From Tritrichomonas musculus (taxonomy: Eukaryota > Parabasalia > Tritrichomonadida > Tritrichomonadidae), in the NCBI GenBank assembly GCA_039105265.1, contig JAPFFF010000003.1, forward strand, positions 124,001 to 188,000: a stretch of 64,000 nucleotides of DNA. Reading direction: 5' to 3'. Under the pieces are notes generated by a model that was not told where the DNA came from, did not search any database, and saw only the letters and a program-made list of their open reading frames with translations. This document shows, piece by piece, positions 52,796-63,160 of this stretch. The number at the start of each line of letters is the position of its first letter. Position 1 is the stretch's first letter. Made by a program: the position numbers and the translations under genes.

Positions 52796-52805
52796 TTAAA
52801 TTTTA

Positions 52806-53560
52806 TATGAAACAGTTCTAAATCCTTATATTCAAAAGCAGCTCTTTCATAAATGTAAATAATGTCTCCTATCGATAAACGCTTCAGATTTCAGATTACT
52901 CTCTATGAGTAAGCATATCATAAATGAAGACTTTTGCTTCACAGCCAAAATATTGAGAGTTTGAGCATCAAGAGCGATAGTCTCCAAAGATTAGTCACAG
53001 TTTATAAAGAGAACTTATCAGTAGTAATCTTGGTCAGTTCCATTCAGATTTCTCTAATAATAATGATCATGATGAAGCCCGCATTTCAGTTAAATCCATA
53101 TTCCAGATGAAAAAATATATATCGATGTGTGTAGTGAAAATACTATTGATGTCAAATAAATGATCAGTGGAAAAGGATTGACTCAGAAGAGTATTTAAAA
53201 GTTTAACGTTACGAGTTCGATCTAATTAATTACCAACCTTGCTACTACGTCAACAAAAACATGAATATCTCTTCACTCAAGAAGTTTTTAAAATGAACCA
53301 AGATCAAATATGATATCTCTAATGGGTTGAAATTCTTCAACAAAGAGCCATTGATGTCTTTATTGAGGATGTGCTCCATGATAAATCATTTAAGACAGAG
53401 TTGAGACAACAGTTTACAAAGGTAAAAATAGATTCAAACTGTTTAGTGGGACTTCATCTTTATGGTAACACGAGTTTATTCAAGTTATCCACTCTTTTCA
53501 TGAACCAAACAGAGAAGTAAATAATATAATTTGGATACTATTTTTAGCAGTTCCATCACC
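52806..53560 (+). pseudogene. Decayed coding remnant, family unknown
   Basis: The stretch is GC-richer than the flanks and reads as protein-like in several frames, with helix-turn-helix-like wording early (RLVTVYKENLS) and helical text late (WVEILQQRAIDVFIEDVL). It could be the remains of a transposase or a virus-like gene from the neighbouring fragment. It is heavily decayed and gives no confident family. Confidence 0.35.
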
Positions 53561-53562
53561 TA

Positions 53563-53750
53563 CATCAAAAAACAAAAAGAACTCTTGACTCTTACTGAGT
53601 TTTAAATTTTACACTATATCTTCATGTTCCATTCAGTAATACCTGAAAAATTGTTTTCCACTCGGATTGAAAATATAGTAGTTCTTTTTGTTTTTTTGAT
53701 GAAGTTGTACCGCCTATATCTTCATGTTCCATTCAGTAATACCTGAAAAA
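53563..53750. repeat. Nested direct and inverted repeats
   Basis: A 37-bp sequence (starts CTATATCTTCATGTTCC) occurs identically at 53614-53650 and 53714-53750, exactly 100 bp apart. Overlapping it, CATCAAAAAACAAAAAGAAC at 53563 pairs with its inverse at 53680-53701 (one-base length difference). It may be the boundary of the neighbouring element or a small satellite. Confidence 0.8.
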
Positions 53751-53889
53751 CTTTTGAAATTTTCGTAAATTGAGAATGCTCTTGTTTTAATCAAATTTAT
53801 CGACCAGTGCATAAACTACTTTGTTTAATAATCAATATCAAGCCTAATTACTTAATTCATCTATTTAAGATATTCAATTATTATTACTC

Positions 53890-55250
53890 AAATGCATATT
53901 AATATGGATAACCTGTATACAAAAGAAGTAGCGGATAATAAATATAGAAGTTAAACAGACTTGAAATATGAGAATAGAATTAGTCTACCAATTACTATGA
54001 ATACTTATCCACCAGAAGGTTTAAATCATGAGGATGAAGCTACATCATTTATTCCATTTACTGAAGGCGCACATTTGATTGGAAAATCTGGACATTACAA
54101 TGATGTTTTTGATCTTATCTTTCAAACACAGGAAACAAAAAAAACTGCACGATACAACTTGTCATATAATGTATTTGAACAAAAATACCGAATATCAAAT
54201 TTCACTGTATTGGGAAGGAGCAACAGGTACTCTTCATGATTATGATGGAACATATCCTGATATAAATACTCTTGCTGAATTTGGTAAAGATGATCAAATA
54301 GCATTGAAAAGTGAAATAATTGAATTACAAAACAGAATTACAACATTAGAATCAAGATTAGCTGCGTCAGAACAAAATGGAGATCAAAGTAGTTCAAGTT
54401 CATATGATACAAAAGCAGATTTATCACAATATAGAAAATTAAATGACATATCCTATCATAATCATCAAGAACTCTCTATAGCAAATAAAGAAGCATTATT
54501 GGATGATGGTGATGATCAAAGGAGATTTACAACATCGCATATACCATATCATGAGGGAACTCATTTAATTGGAAAATATACTGATCCAGATGGTGTTGAG
54601 CATTCATTTGACATAATATTTGAGACCCAAGATGACATCTCAGAGACTCAATATATGAATTGTATTTTATTCCTCAAACTATCTGAAATCAGTGAAGGAT
54701 TATATATTGATTGGTATGTCATGACTGGTGCAATTTACATTTATGATGATTATTATGGCTATTATATTGGTTGTGAAATATCTTCTGCAACAATTGATGA
54801 GGACATTTCATTATCTACAAGCAATGAGCTGACCAACTACTATACCAAAGAAGAGATGAAAAGATTTGGATTAAATGACGGCTATCAAATAAGACCTTCT
54901 GTATTTGAATTATCAATGGATAACTTTAATCATATTAGATTTAAGTATGCTGGCACAAATGTAGCTTCTGTATGGAATAGATTTCATATATTCATATATT
55001 CAAAGATATAGTTGGTAAGAATCATTTCATTAAATTTGATTTTATTCACAAGCTATTTACTTTGGATAACAATGTTAGTTCAACATATGAAATCCCAATT
55101 GACAATTCTTGTATCAATGCGATAAATATTACCTTTCAGACATGTGTTTTCATCACAACACAGGAATTGGTGAGCAAACATGAATTATTCACCACTCAAC
55201 AAGTTAGTTATCAGCTAGCCAATCAAAAATATTTAAAAATATTTTGATAA
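53890..55250 (+). mobile_element. Second decayed virus-like fragment, related to the one at 1-3.5 kb
   Basis: Plus-strand coding stretches with the same fibre-like features as at the left edge: a short block with 'GAHLIGKS', the 'SQYRKLND' block, 'TTSHIPYHE', and then 'MTGAIYI...YGYYIGCEI', in the same order. It appears to cover only the fibre-like part. Similarity to the left copy is strong across the shared region, which suggests one family and not too distant ages. Polinton/Maverick type is inferred, as for the left copy. It is broken in a few places. No ends or target duplication were found. Confidence 0.45.
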
Positions 55251-56636
55251 AAAAATTATTGTCTTTTTTTAGGTCGTACCAATACAAGAAATATCGTAAT
55301 TTCGGGTGTAGAATTCAATAAACACCATTAGAAAGCTCAAAAATTACTCTATACCTTGGAAATATCATTGGGTGATAATCTTTAAATCAGCTGGTATGGT
55401 CATTTGTATATTGTGGTATAAAAAATAAATAAACAATTTAATTACGTTACTGACACAAAATCTGATCCCTAGGCTAGTATAGAATTGTGGCATAGCCTGA
55501 CCATGTACTTGGCCTTGATGGATAATGGTGGGAAGTTAGTAAAAAAAGGGCTGTGTACTTACGATAGGTTTTTCATTAGGTATTCGGCCGTTAGCTGAGG
55601 CCCAAGTGAAGGTGTACCTGAGCTTGGTGGCGAAGCGTATTGGCGGTGGCGAGTTACGAAACACCGCCTATACTTAACTACTCTTGAAATCTGATAATTC
55701 TTTTATTCATCTCATACAGAACAGAAGTACATTCATCATTCACTTTCTATACCAATAAAGTATGAGTAAAATGATTAGTTAATCATTATTAAACAGGGAG
55801 TTTAGTATCATTGGCATTTGCTATTACTAATGCAAATTTATCTTATTATTATTCAATGATGCAGTAATAAGTGTGCTCAGTCTGAAGGAAGTAATCATGT
55901 TTTTGTTTTCTATTGTATTACTCTTTAATCTTATCAAATTTAGAAGCAGAGTTATAAGTAGTAATAACTTCATTAACTTCATCATTCACGATTTTATGTT
56001 ATAATATTCATTCTTCATTTTAATTTATGTACAAATCTTAACATGATAGCATCACATCAATAAATCATTCGTATTTATTATGTAAACATTTCAATATTTT
56101 GGTGATCAATATAAAATGTACAATATTTTTGATTATAATGGCTGGTTCATATATAGGTATACTGATTTTCGTATAACTTTGGAGAAGAATAGTTTTACCA
56201 TAAGTTTTATTTATATTAGAATGCTTTTTGTAACAAAATATAATAAAATTAATACAAAGTATATAAATGGATTATAATTTTATTTTTATAATTCATAATT
56301 TTCTTGTATAAAAGAAGATATTTATGAATAAAATTTACGAAAATTTCAAAAGTTTTTCCCGATATAATTGAAAAATTTCAATAACTAAAAATAAATAATC
56401 ATTCAAAAATGAAAAAAAACATTTTTACAATTATCACTTTCTTTTAAAAATTTAGAGAAATTAAATTATTATATGCATATATTCATAAATATTAATATTG
56501 TATATCTAATAAAAAATGATTTTTATCTTAAAAAATTAAAGATAAACATGTTATTGATAACAAATTTATCAATTCAATGTGGAGATTTTTGAATTCATCA
56601 CAATTTTATTTTCCTGTTTTTTACGCATTAATCAAA
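55251..56636. other. Intergenic region containing a GC-rich island
   Basis: AT-rich DNA apart from an island at about 55455-55680 described separately. The rest, up to the SNARE start, shows nothing recognised. Confidence 0.5.
55455..55680. other. GC-rich island, unknown RNA gene or repeat
   Basis: About 225 bp, distinctly richer in G+C and in GG/CC dinucleotides than anything within 1 kb (for example GGTATTCGGCCGTTAGC and GGTGGCGAAGCGTATTGG). It has short hairpin potential but I recognise no tRNA, 5S or snRNA motif. It can also be read as protein-like pieces in two frames (FIRYSAVS, GGEAYWRWRVTKHRLYL), so a repeated decayed coding segment is an alternative. Confidence 0.4.
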
Positions 56637-56993
56637 ATGACTGCAATGGACCAACATAGGGAAAATATGGAGCTCAACAGCCAAATTGATGCTGGGGTTG
56701 ATGCTCTTCTTAATCAAACAAATGTCATGGATCAAAATGCCAAAGATATCGGAAATGAAATTAGCGACCAAATCCAAATGGCTAAAGATATCAATGATCA
56801 CATGGACAAAACAGATGAAGGAATTAACAAAGCTACAGACAAGCTCAAACAAGTTCAAAAAGTTAGTAAAGGCGGTTTGGCTTCATGGATTATTTGCCTT
56901 CTTTTCTTCGTTTTAACTATCGTTGCCCTTGTTTTACCCCCAAGCGTTATAAACAGTTTCAGACCAAAGAGCCGAGCAGATAAGGGTTGGTAA
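56637..56993 (+). CDS. Qc-SNARE (syntaxin 6/8-like)
   Basis: 118 residues from the second in-frame ATG (MTAMDQHRENMEL). The upstream ATG at 56577 would add a hydrophobic 20-residue extension unlike SNAREs, and a TCAC word lies between the two. Residues about 10-70 form a SNARE coil with the layout of syntaxin 6 (IDAGVDALLNQTNVM, AKDIGNEISDQIQMAKDIN, EGINKATDKLKQV). The central Gln of the zero layer lies in ISDQIQ. A C-terminal transmembrane anchor follows (SWIICLLFFVLTIVALVL) with a short basic tail. It would mediate membrane fusion in Golgi/endosome traffic. No N-terminal Habc domain is present, so it is a minimal Q-SNARE. Confidence 0.85.
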   Translation: MTAMDQHRENMELNSQIDAGVDALLNQTNVMDQNAKDIGNEISDQIQMAKDINDHMDKTDEGINKATDKLKQVQKVSKGGLASWIICLLFFVLTIVALVLPPSVINSFRPKSRADKGW

Positions 56994-57560
56994 ATTACTA
57001 TATATATTTTATGTACATAATTATTAGAAATCAGCTTAACCCTATATTTCTTTAAAATAAAAAAAAACTAATGTAATTTTTTTTTTTTGTTTTGAAAGAA
57101 TTGATCTGAATAACAATTTTGAAAATCAATTCTTTTTTCAATATATTTTTAATCTATGATTCTTTTGATTTGAATTGCAATTTTTCTATTAAGAAGAATC
57201 GCAGATTCAGATTGTGGTCACATTGCTCAATAAAAATTAATAAAATCTAGATTATTTCAATTATCAATGTTTTTATGAAATTAATATAGAATTTAGATTA
57301 TTTCAATTATCAATGATTTTTAATTTCATTTGATTCGATTAATTTGTTAAGTGTTTAAAGTATTTAGAATTTTTTTTATCATTATTGAGTTAACATAGTT
57401 TATCTTACAATAACTATAAGAATACATATAAATTGTTACAAACAGATATCTATATTTATAAATGGTTATGTTGTATTTTTGGAATACTATTCTGAAATTC
57501 TTCAAAATGAAATTGAATAAAAAATATAACCATTATTTTGTGAAAAAAAAAATCCGCGCC
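56994..57560. other. Intergenic with a 22-bp direct repeat and a 16-bp inverted-repeat arm
   Basis: Repeat TAGATTATTTCAATTATCAA(TG) at 57248-57269 and 57294-57315. GATTGTGGTCACATTG at 57210-57225 has an exact inverse copy at 59125-59140 on the other side of the next gene. Confidence 0.6.
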
Positions 57561-59036
57561 ATGTCCGAATTTTCAAGCTCGGAACAATTAAAATCTCTTC
57601 ATTCATCGTTATCTGATATTTATGTTGATATCGAAACTAATATATTACAAAAAGGACAAGTTGTTGAACGTTTTATTCAATCACACCAAAATGATGAAAA
57701 TAAAACTGTTTGCTTTTCTCTTCTTCAGACACTTTTTTCTTTATTTAAGAGTGAGTTCATGACCAATTTGTTATTGAGAAAAGAGTTGATTGCACATCGT
57801 GAAATTTACAAAAAAGATCAAAATTATACAAATAGCATAGAATTATTTTTGCAAAGATTTCATCATAATTTTCCAAATCTTTACCAACATGCAAATTCTC
57901 TTGAAGAAATCAATCAATTTTCTAAAAAACTTTTTAGGCAATTAGATAAACTTTCTAATAACAATATCAAAAAAGAAATTTTACAAGATCTGGTCAAGCA
58001 AAAGAAACAACTTCAACAGAAGAATGCAGCACTTAAACAAGAATGCTTAGATATTCAACAAAATGGTGACATAAAATTTGCAGAAAAACAACAGTTTTTT
58101 CAAAATTTAAGGCTGAACGAAGAAGATTTAACTGATAAAGTTAATTCATTACTAAAAGAACATTCTGAACTTGAAAAAATGACCCATAATTTTTCAAATA
58201 TTGATGATTTACAATATAAAATAAAAGACGTTGATCAAAAAGTGATTACAATTGTTTCAAATATGACTACAATGAGAGCTAAATTTCGCCGCAAAATAAC
58301 AAAAATGAAAATGAAGATTGAAAAATATCAAATTGATATTAAAGAATTGAAGGAAAATCGAGTCGATTTAGAAAAAGAATTAGACTCTATTCAAGCTAAG
58401 ATCGATTTCTTAAATAATCCATTGGCTATACCAAATGATGAATCAATTATTTCACCACATGAAGAGCGTTTTCAACTTATTGAAATGCAAAAAAATCTTA
58501 AAAATTTAAAACAACTAAAAACTGAAAATGATTTAAATATTGAACAAAGCGAATCTCAAATTAAAGACTTGACTAATTTTCTAATGGAATCAAACGAAAA
58601 AATTTATGAAAAAACAATTCAATTAGAGAATCTAAATAAAATCTATGAAAAACAGCAGAACGTTTTCCAATATATCAAAGAAAATCAAACAAAAATATCA
58701 AGAATTCAAGATCAATTAAAAGTTTTAAATGAAACAAAAAGATCATTAAATTTCGATAAAATACGGTTGAATCACAAATTAGATGAATTAATGCCACATT
58801 GGAGACAATTAGCAATTGATAATAAACAATTATTAAAAACTGAAGCTTTTCTCGAAAATGAGAAAAATAAAGCTACGAATGAGATTAAACAATCAACTCT
58901 TTCTGATTTTGATAAAGAAATGTTTGAGTCAGTACTAGATGCAATGAGAAAACTAAGAGAAGAATTGCTCCTATCTCTCAATACTCCACCAAGAGAAATT
59001 GCAGATATTATTGTTAAGCATGTTAATTCAATTTAA
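57561..59036 (+). CDS. Coiled-coil protein, function unknown
   Basis: 491 residues from MSEFSSSEQLKSLHSS. The open frame extends 33 codons upstream but that part is Lys/Tyr/Phe-rich and shows no sign of being used. The N-terminal 110 residues are helical, then heptads run almost to the end (about 150-490) in long Lys/Gln/Leu/Asn coils. No Trp/Cys motif and no membrane segment. The size and composition suggest a cytoskeletal or vesicle-tether protein, but no family is recognised. It lies convergent to a larger coiled-coil gene, so both may be structural. Confidence 0.75.
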   Translation: MSEFSSSEQLKSLHSSLSDIYVDIETNILQKGQVVERFIQSHQNDENKTVCFSLLQTLFSLFKSEFMTNLLLRKELIAHREIYKKDQNYTNSIELFLQRFHHNFPNLYQHANSLEEINQFSKKLFRQLDKLSNNNIKKEILQDLVKQKKQLQQKNAALKQECLDIQQNGDIKFAEKQQFFQNLRLNEEDLTDKVNSLLKEHSELEKMTHNFSNIDDLQYKIKDVDQKVITIVSNMTTMRAKFRRKITKMKMKIEKYQIDIKELKENRVDLEKELDSIQAKIDFLNNPLAIPNDESIISPHEERFQLIEMQKNLKNLKQLKTENDLNIEQSESQIKDLTNFLMESNEKIYEKTIQLENLNKIYEKQQNVFQYIKENQTKISRIQDQLKVLNETKRSLNFDKIRLNHKLDELMPHWRQLAIDNKQLLKTEAFLENEKNKATNEIKQSTLSDFDKEMFESVLDAMRKLREELLLSLNTPPREIADIIVKHVNSI

Positions 59037-59389
59037 TATATTATATAAGAAATTTAAAATTCAAAGTATTTTATTTTTTTGATGCGGAAATTTATAGTAA
59101 TTCATTTTCAACCAAAACCACAACAATGTGACCACAATCACTTGTATTTAATTATAATTATCTGGCCTTTTTTAAAATTCTCTTATGAAACAAAAAGGCC
59201 ATTTATCAATTCAATCTCATTAACTTTGTTTTTTTAAATCATAAACAAAAAAATCTCTTTTTTTTTTTTTTAACTTTTTATTAATAAAAGAATATTTTAT
59301 TTCCCCACATAACAATTTAAAACAGGGCATCACAACAAATTACATACTTCTTTTAATTAATACTATTAAGAAAAAGAATCAATAACTTC
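59037..59389. other. Convergent intergenic region
   Basis: 353 bp between convergent coiled-coil genes. It contains one arm of the 16-bp inverted repeat (59125-59140) and poly-T tracts near 59228 and 59257. No coding sequence. Confidence 0.5.
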
Positions 59390-62300
59390 TTACTTCACTG
59401 GTGTTTTAGCCCTTATAGGGGAAGGAGATATTGCGTCCATTGATATTCCATTTAAATTCCTAACGTCTGGTGTTCTTGGCTGGCTATTTTGATTCAAATT
59501 CACGCTTTGATTTTGGCTTTGATTAAATGATATACTCAAATTCTGAGGTCTTTTTGCTTGGTCCTTCTTTTTTGTAAGTTTTTTAGCCATATTAACAACT
59601 TCGAGAAGAATCTTCATGTTAACAACAAGAGGATCAGTTTTCTTTGGCAAGTTTGCACGTAGAAGTAAGAATCGCTTTTGGTCTCTGAGACACTTTAATT
59701 TCTCCAATAATTTGAGTCTTGAAGGATTTTCCTTTGAACTGACCATTTCTTTGATCATTGTACGCATCTCATCAGGAGACATGTTGCTATTTGGAGAAAC
59801 AAGAATTCCTGCTGCCCATTTCTTCCACTCATCGTCGACATTTGGTGATGAACCTGTTGTTTTAGTGACAAGTTCTTTGATAGTAGAAATAACACGGGAT
59901 CTTGTCCAGTTTGGCTTGACTCCGCTGTAAGGTGTAAGAACTTGAGCGATTTCGTTAAGTAAGTCTTTAACGGCTTCACTTGCACGAGTTGAAGCAGCTT
60001 GCTGAACCTCTCGCACTTGTGCTTTCATCTGTTCTTGCATCAAATGCATTTGCTGCATTTGCCTTGCTGTTAGATTGACGTTAGAATTAGAATTTTGAGG
60101 TCGGCTTGCTGATATGAGAGAAAGATTTTCTACATTTGGTGGTGGCGTTTTGACACTTCTCTTGGTAATTGGTGCAATGCTTGATGCTTGATTTGCGATT
60201 GATGAATTATCATTTATCATGCTGTTTTCATTAATCTTACTGTTTTCATTGATCTTACTGTTTTCATTGATCTTGCTGTTTTCATTGATCTTACTGTTTT
60301 CTTGAGGAGTCTCTTCCTTACCATCTTTGATCATTGCATCAATGGTTGATTGAAGTTGTTGGCTTTCTTCATTAGCTTGACGGTTCTTCACAAGTGTCTT
60401 ATACTTGGCAAGTTTCTTGGAAAGTCTTGAATTTTGCTCAACCAAAGCATTCATCTCACTTCTCTGATGTTGGATGAGAGCGTCATATGAATCAATTGAG
60501 TCTTTAATAGATTGCTTAGTTTCTCTTAATTCTTTAGATGTTGACTCCAACCTTTTCCTAAGCTCTTCTGTTTCTCCTTCGAATTTCTTTTCCTGTAGTT
60601 TGACTTCTCTATCTGTCTTTTCTTTAACAGAGTCCATAAGCTCCTTGATTGTCTTATCATAAGATTTAGTCCTCTGGTCAAGCAAAGCTTGAAGACGATC
60701 TCTTTGATTCTTGTAAACACCTGAGTTCATTTCCATTTCCTCAGACTTGGTATTTAATGTGTCGTTTTCTTTCTCAAGCTCCAAGATTCTACTTTGTGCT
60801 TCGCTGATCTCTTCTTTTTGTTTCTTGATCTCTTCGTCTTTTCGAGTTAATATATCTTGGAATCTCACAGTAACACTTTCTCTGTTTTTAATTACTTCAA
60901 GTTCATTTTCAAGCTCTCTAACTCGTGCGTTATATTTATTAACAGTATCTTTGTATTCTGAATCATTTGTGGCAATAATTTCTTCATTTTGACTTCTTAA
61001 TTTGTCAATTTCAGCAACAACAGCTTCAGGAATTTGTGTAACAGATCTCTTGAAATTGATGGTTGGTCTGACATATGTGTTTAATTGATTAACTAAATCT
61101 TCGATGATATCCATAAACAAGCTAAATTGTTCTGCTATATCAGCACTTGCATCTATTTTTCCAAATTCTTTCTTTAACATTGTCCTGACGCGTTTCAAAG
61201 TAGGCTGAAGGCGTAGAATATATTCTGTAACATCTAGTATTGTGTGCTGCTCTTTCTTGAATGGAAGAAGTTTGAATACAGCAGAAAGATCACCTTTTAC
61301 TTGGCTAAGGTACTTTTGGCTCTTGCTGAGGATGGATGTCAAGATAATAAGTCCAGAATAAATGTTATTCTCTCGTTTCAAAACTGTATTATCAATGAGC
61401 GCTTGAACATTTTGTGTAAATCCGAATATTGCATCATACAAAACAACAGTATCATAGTCATCTTGAGATAATTTATGGGCATAGTCCTGCAACTCTTCAA
61501 TTCGCTGAATTACTTCGCTCTTTAATTCTTCATCTGTAAGTATAGGGGCATTCCTGTCGGTGATCAATTGAGGATCGGCAGTGTCATCTTCAATTAACTT
61601 TTTAGTAAATCTACAAAGAGCATCGAGAGATGATCGAAGTCTTTGAACAGATGTAACAAGGCGTTCATGATCTCCTGCTAATTCCATAATATGTGGAAGA
61701 TCATCTGGCGTAATCTCATTATTATCAAATAACTGTTCAAGAGACTTAAGAGATTCAAGAGCACTTTTCAGTTTTTCTTCGGTTTCTTTACATTTTTCAT
61801 CTTGTTGCTTAATGATTTCTTGTGAATCTTCATATTTATCTTGCCATTCTTGAACTGATTGTCGTAGGAGCTCATTTTGATCGATAACATCATCATATTT
61901 GCGATTACGTTTTGGACTTGTTTCATCAAGTTTAACTTCACAAATAGTTGAACCAAATTCGTTTTCACGTGTCAAATCCATTATTTGATTTTCAAGTTTC
62001 TCATTCCTATCATTTAACTCTTGAATTTGCTTCTTCAAATTAGCATTTTCAGATGACATTTTCTCCAAAGTTGTTGGTGTTGGTTGAATATTGACACTTT
62101 TTGCAGCCTCAAGTTCATTAAGAAGTCTTTTCATGTTGATTTTGCTTTCAGCAATCTGATGCTTAGACTGTTCAAGAGCTTGACGAGATTTAACAATTAA
62201 CTTCTTTCTTTCAGCAAGTTGCTTTTTCAATGTTTCATTTTCTTCGCTTAACAGTTCAACTTCACCAGCAGCAGTTGCCAATTGGACGTTTAAACTACGC

Positions 62301-62929
62301 ATCGTTGTTTGATTCAGTAAAAGCTTTTCATTTGCATCTCGATATTTGTCTTCTAAGGCTTGGTTTGTAGCTTGGGCATTGGAAAGTTGATCTTCATATG
62401 CACGTTTATTTTGCAAAAATTTTTCTTTGAGTTTGGTGCCATCATGATATATTTTCTCAACTTCTGCAGCAAGGTTAGCTTGATCTTTCTGGTTTTCTTT
62501 GTTTTGGCTTTGCAAATCTTCAATAAATGTCAATGATTCAGCAAGTCGAATTCGAAGTTCTTCAATATCATTTGTATTGATTTGATTTTGAACTGAGGGT
62601 GAGTATCTTGCTTTTTCAATAGTTGCCTTGTAATTCGTAGATAATTTGACTGTTTCGATTGCTTTTGAAAGAAGATAACGGATAGACCTATCGATAAGTA
62701 CAACACCGTTTGTTGTCATTTGAACTTTGTCTTGATTAATTGCATCTAGGTAATCGCTAAAAGTTTCTGCTACTTTTTTAATGTTTAAGTAATCACCAAC
62801 GATTTCTGGTATTGATGGTGTTCCTAATTTAAAACAGTTCTTAATTATAGTTGCTAGTGTTTTATATTCGGGAATTGCGTCAACAGAAATAGGTGTTCTG
62901 GAAACTGTCGATGAGTATTGAACCGACAT
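59390..62929 (-). CDS. Large coiled-coil protein, function unknown
   Basis: 1179 residues. A non-coiled N-terminal helical domain of about 100 residues (IPEYKTLATIIKNCFKLGTP, VGDYLNIKKVAETFSDYLD) is followed by coiled coil to about 410. A central, partly globular region (about 430-640) precedes more coil (640-860) and then an Asn-rich tandem repeat NSKINE (about 877-905). A C-terminal helical part (950-1100) includes LLNEIAQVLTPYSGVKPNWT and EWKKWAAGILVS. The layout resembles centrosomal or golgin-like scaffolds, though no named domain is seen. Codon use is GC-richer than in the neighbouring low-complexity genes, which fits a well-expressed structural protein. Confidence 0.8.
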   Translation of the reverse strand: MSVQYSSTVSRTPISVDAIPEYKTLATIIKNCFKLGTPSIPEIVGDYLNIKKVAETFSDYLDAINQDKVQMTTNGVVLIDRSIRYLLSKAIETVKLSTNYKATIEKARYSPSVQNQINTNDIEELRIRLAESLTFIEDLQSQNKENQKDQANLAAEVEKIYHDGTKLKEKFLQNKRAYEDQLSNAQATNQALEDKYRDANEKLLLNQTTMRSLNVQLATAAGEVELLSEENETLKKQLAERKKLIVKSRQALEQSKHQIAESKINMKRLLNELEAAKSVNIQPTPTTLEKMSSENANLKKQIQELNDRNEKLENQIMDLTRENEFGSTICEVKLDETSPKRNRKYDDVIDQNELLRQSVQEWQDKYEDSQEIIKQQDEKCKETEEKLKSALESLKSLEQLFDNNEITPDDLPHIMELAGDHERLVTSVQRLRSSLDALCRFTKKLIEDDTADPQLITDRNAPILTDEELKSEVIQRIEELQDYAHKLSQDDYDTVVLYDAIFGFTQNVQALIDNTVLKRENNIYSGLIILTSILSKSQKYLSQVKGDLSAVFKLLPFKKEQHTILDVTEYILRLQPTLKRVRTMLKKEFGKIDASADIAEQFSLFMDIIEDLVNQLNTYVRPTINFKRSVTQIPEAVVAEIDKLRSQNEEIIATNDSEYKDTVNKYNARVRELENELEVIKNRESVTVRFQDILTRKDEEIKKQKEEISEAQSRILELEKENDTLNTKSEEMEMNSGVYKNQRDRLQALLDQRTKSYDKTIKELMDSVKEKTDREVKLQEKKFEGETEELRKRLESTSKELRETKQSIKDSIDSYDALIQHQRSEMNALVEQNSRLSKKLAKYKTLVKNRQANEESQQLQSTIDAMIKDGKEETPQENSKINENSKINENSKINENSKINENSMINDNSSIANQASSIAPITKRSVKTPPPNVENLSLISASRPQNSNSNVNLTARQMQQMHLMQEQMKAQVREVQQAASTRASEAVKDLLNEIAQVLTPYSGVKPNWTRSRVISTIKELVTKTTGSSPNVDDEWKKWAAGILVSPNSNMSPDEMRTMIKEMVSSKENPSRLKLLEKLKCLRDQKRFLLLRANLPKKTDPLVVNMKILLEVVNMAKKLTKKKDQAKRPQNLSISFNQSQNQSVNLNQNSQPRTPDVRNLNGISMDAISPSPIRAKTPVK
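60223..60301 (-). repeat. 18-bp tandem repeat inside the large coiled-coil gene
   Basis: Four near-identical 18-bp units (TGTTTTCATTGATCTTAC on the plus strand) plus a partial, encoding the hexapeptide NSKINE in frame. The unit length is a multiple of three, so expansion keeps the frame. It is likely polymorphic in length. Confidence 0.9.
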
Positions 62930-63143
62930 TTTCCTCTTGCTATGGTAAATAAAATAATTTTTAACAGATTTTGTGAGAAATGACCGTTTAATTACGTTAA
63001 TAATTAATTGATTAGGTGAAAAGAATAAATAAAATTAACGTCTTGTTTTGGACGTTTATTTTGATCTACAAAAGTTCTTTTTTTTCTAGTTAAATTCGAT
63101 TAATTTAAATAAAGCTATCTTTTTATTAACAAATTTCTTTATA

Positions 63144-63160
63144 ACATTTTAAAAATTACT
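63144..63160 (+). repeat. Left copy of 17-bp flanking duplication
   Basis: ACATTTTAAAAATTACT here and identically at 63543-63559, directly adjacent to the two ends of the foldback element. Confidence 0.85.

Noticed and set aside
55590-55650. Possible TPP-riboswitch-like words (GCTGAG ... ACCTGAG) in the GC island
   Set aside because: The upstream GGGG-type helix and downstream P1 partner are missing and no thiamine gene follows; two short words are not enough.
56577-56636. Upstream ATG of the SNARE gene
   Set aside because: It adds a Phe/Tyr-rich extension not found in SNAREs; the second ATG gives the usual layout.
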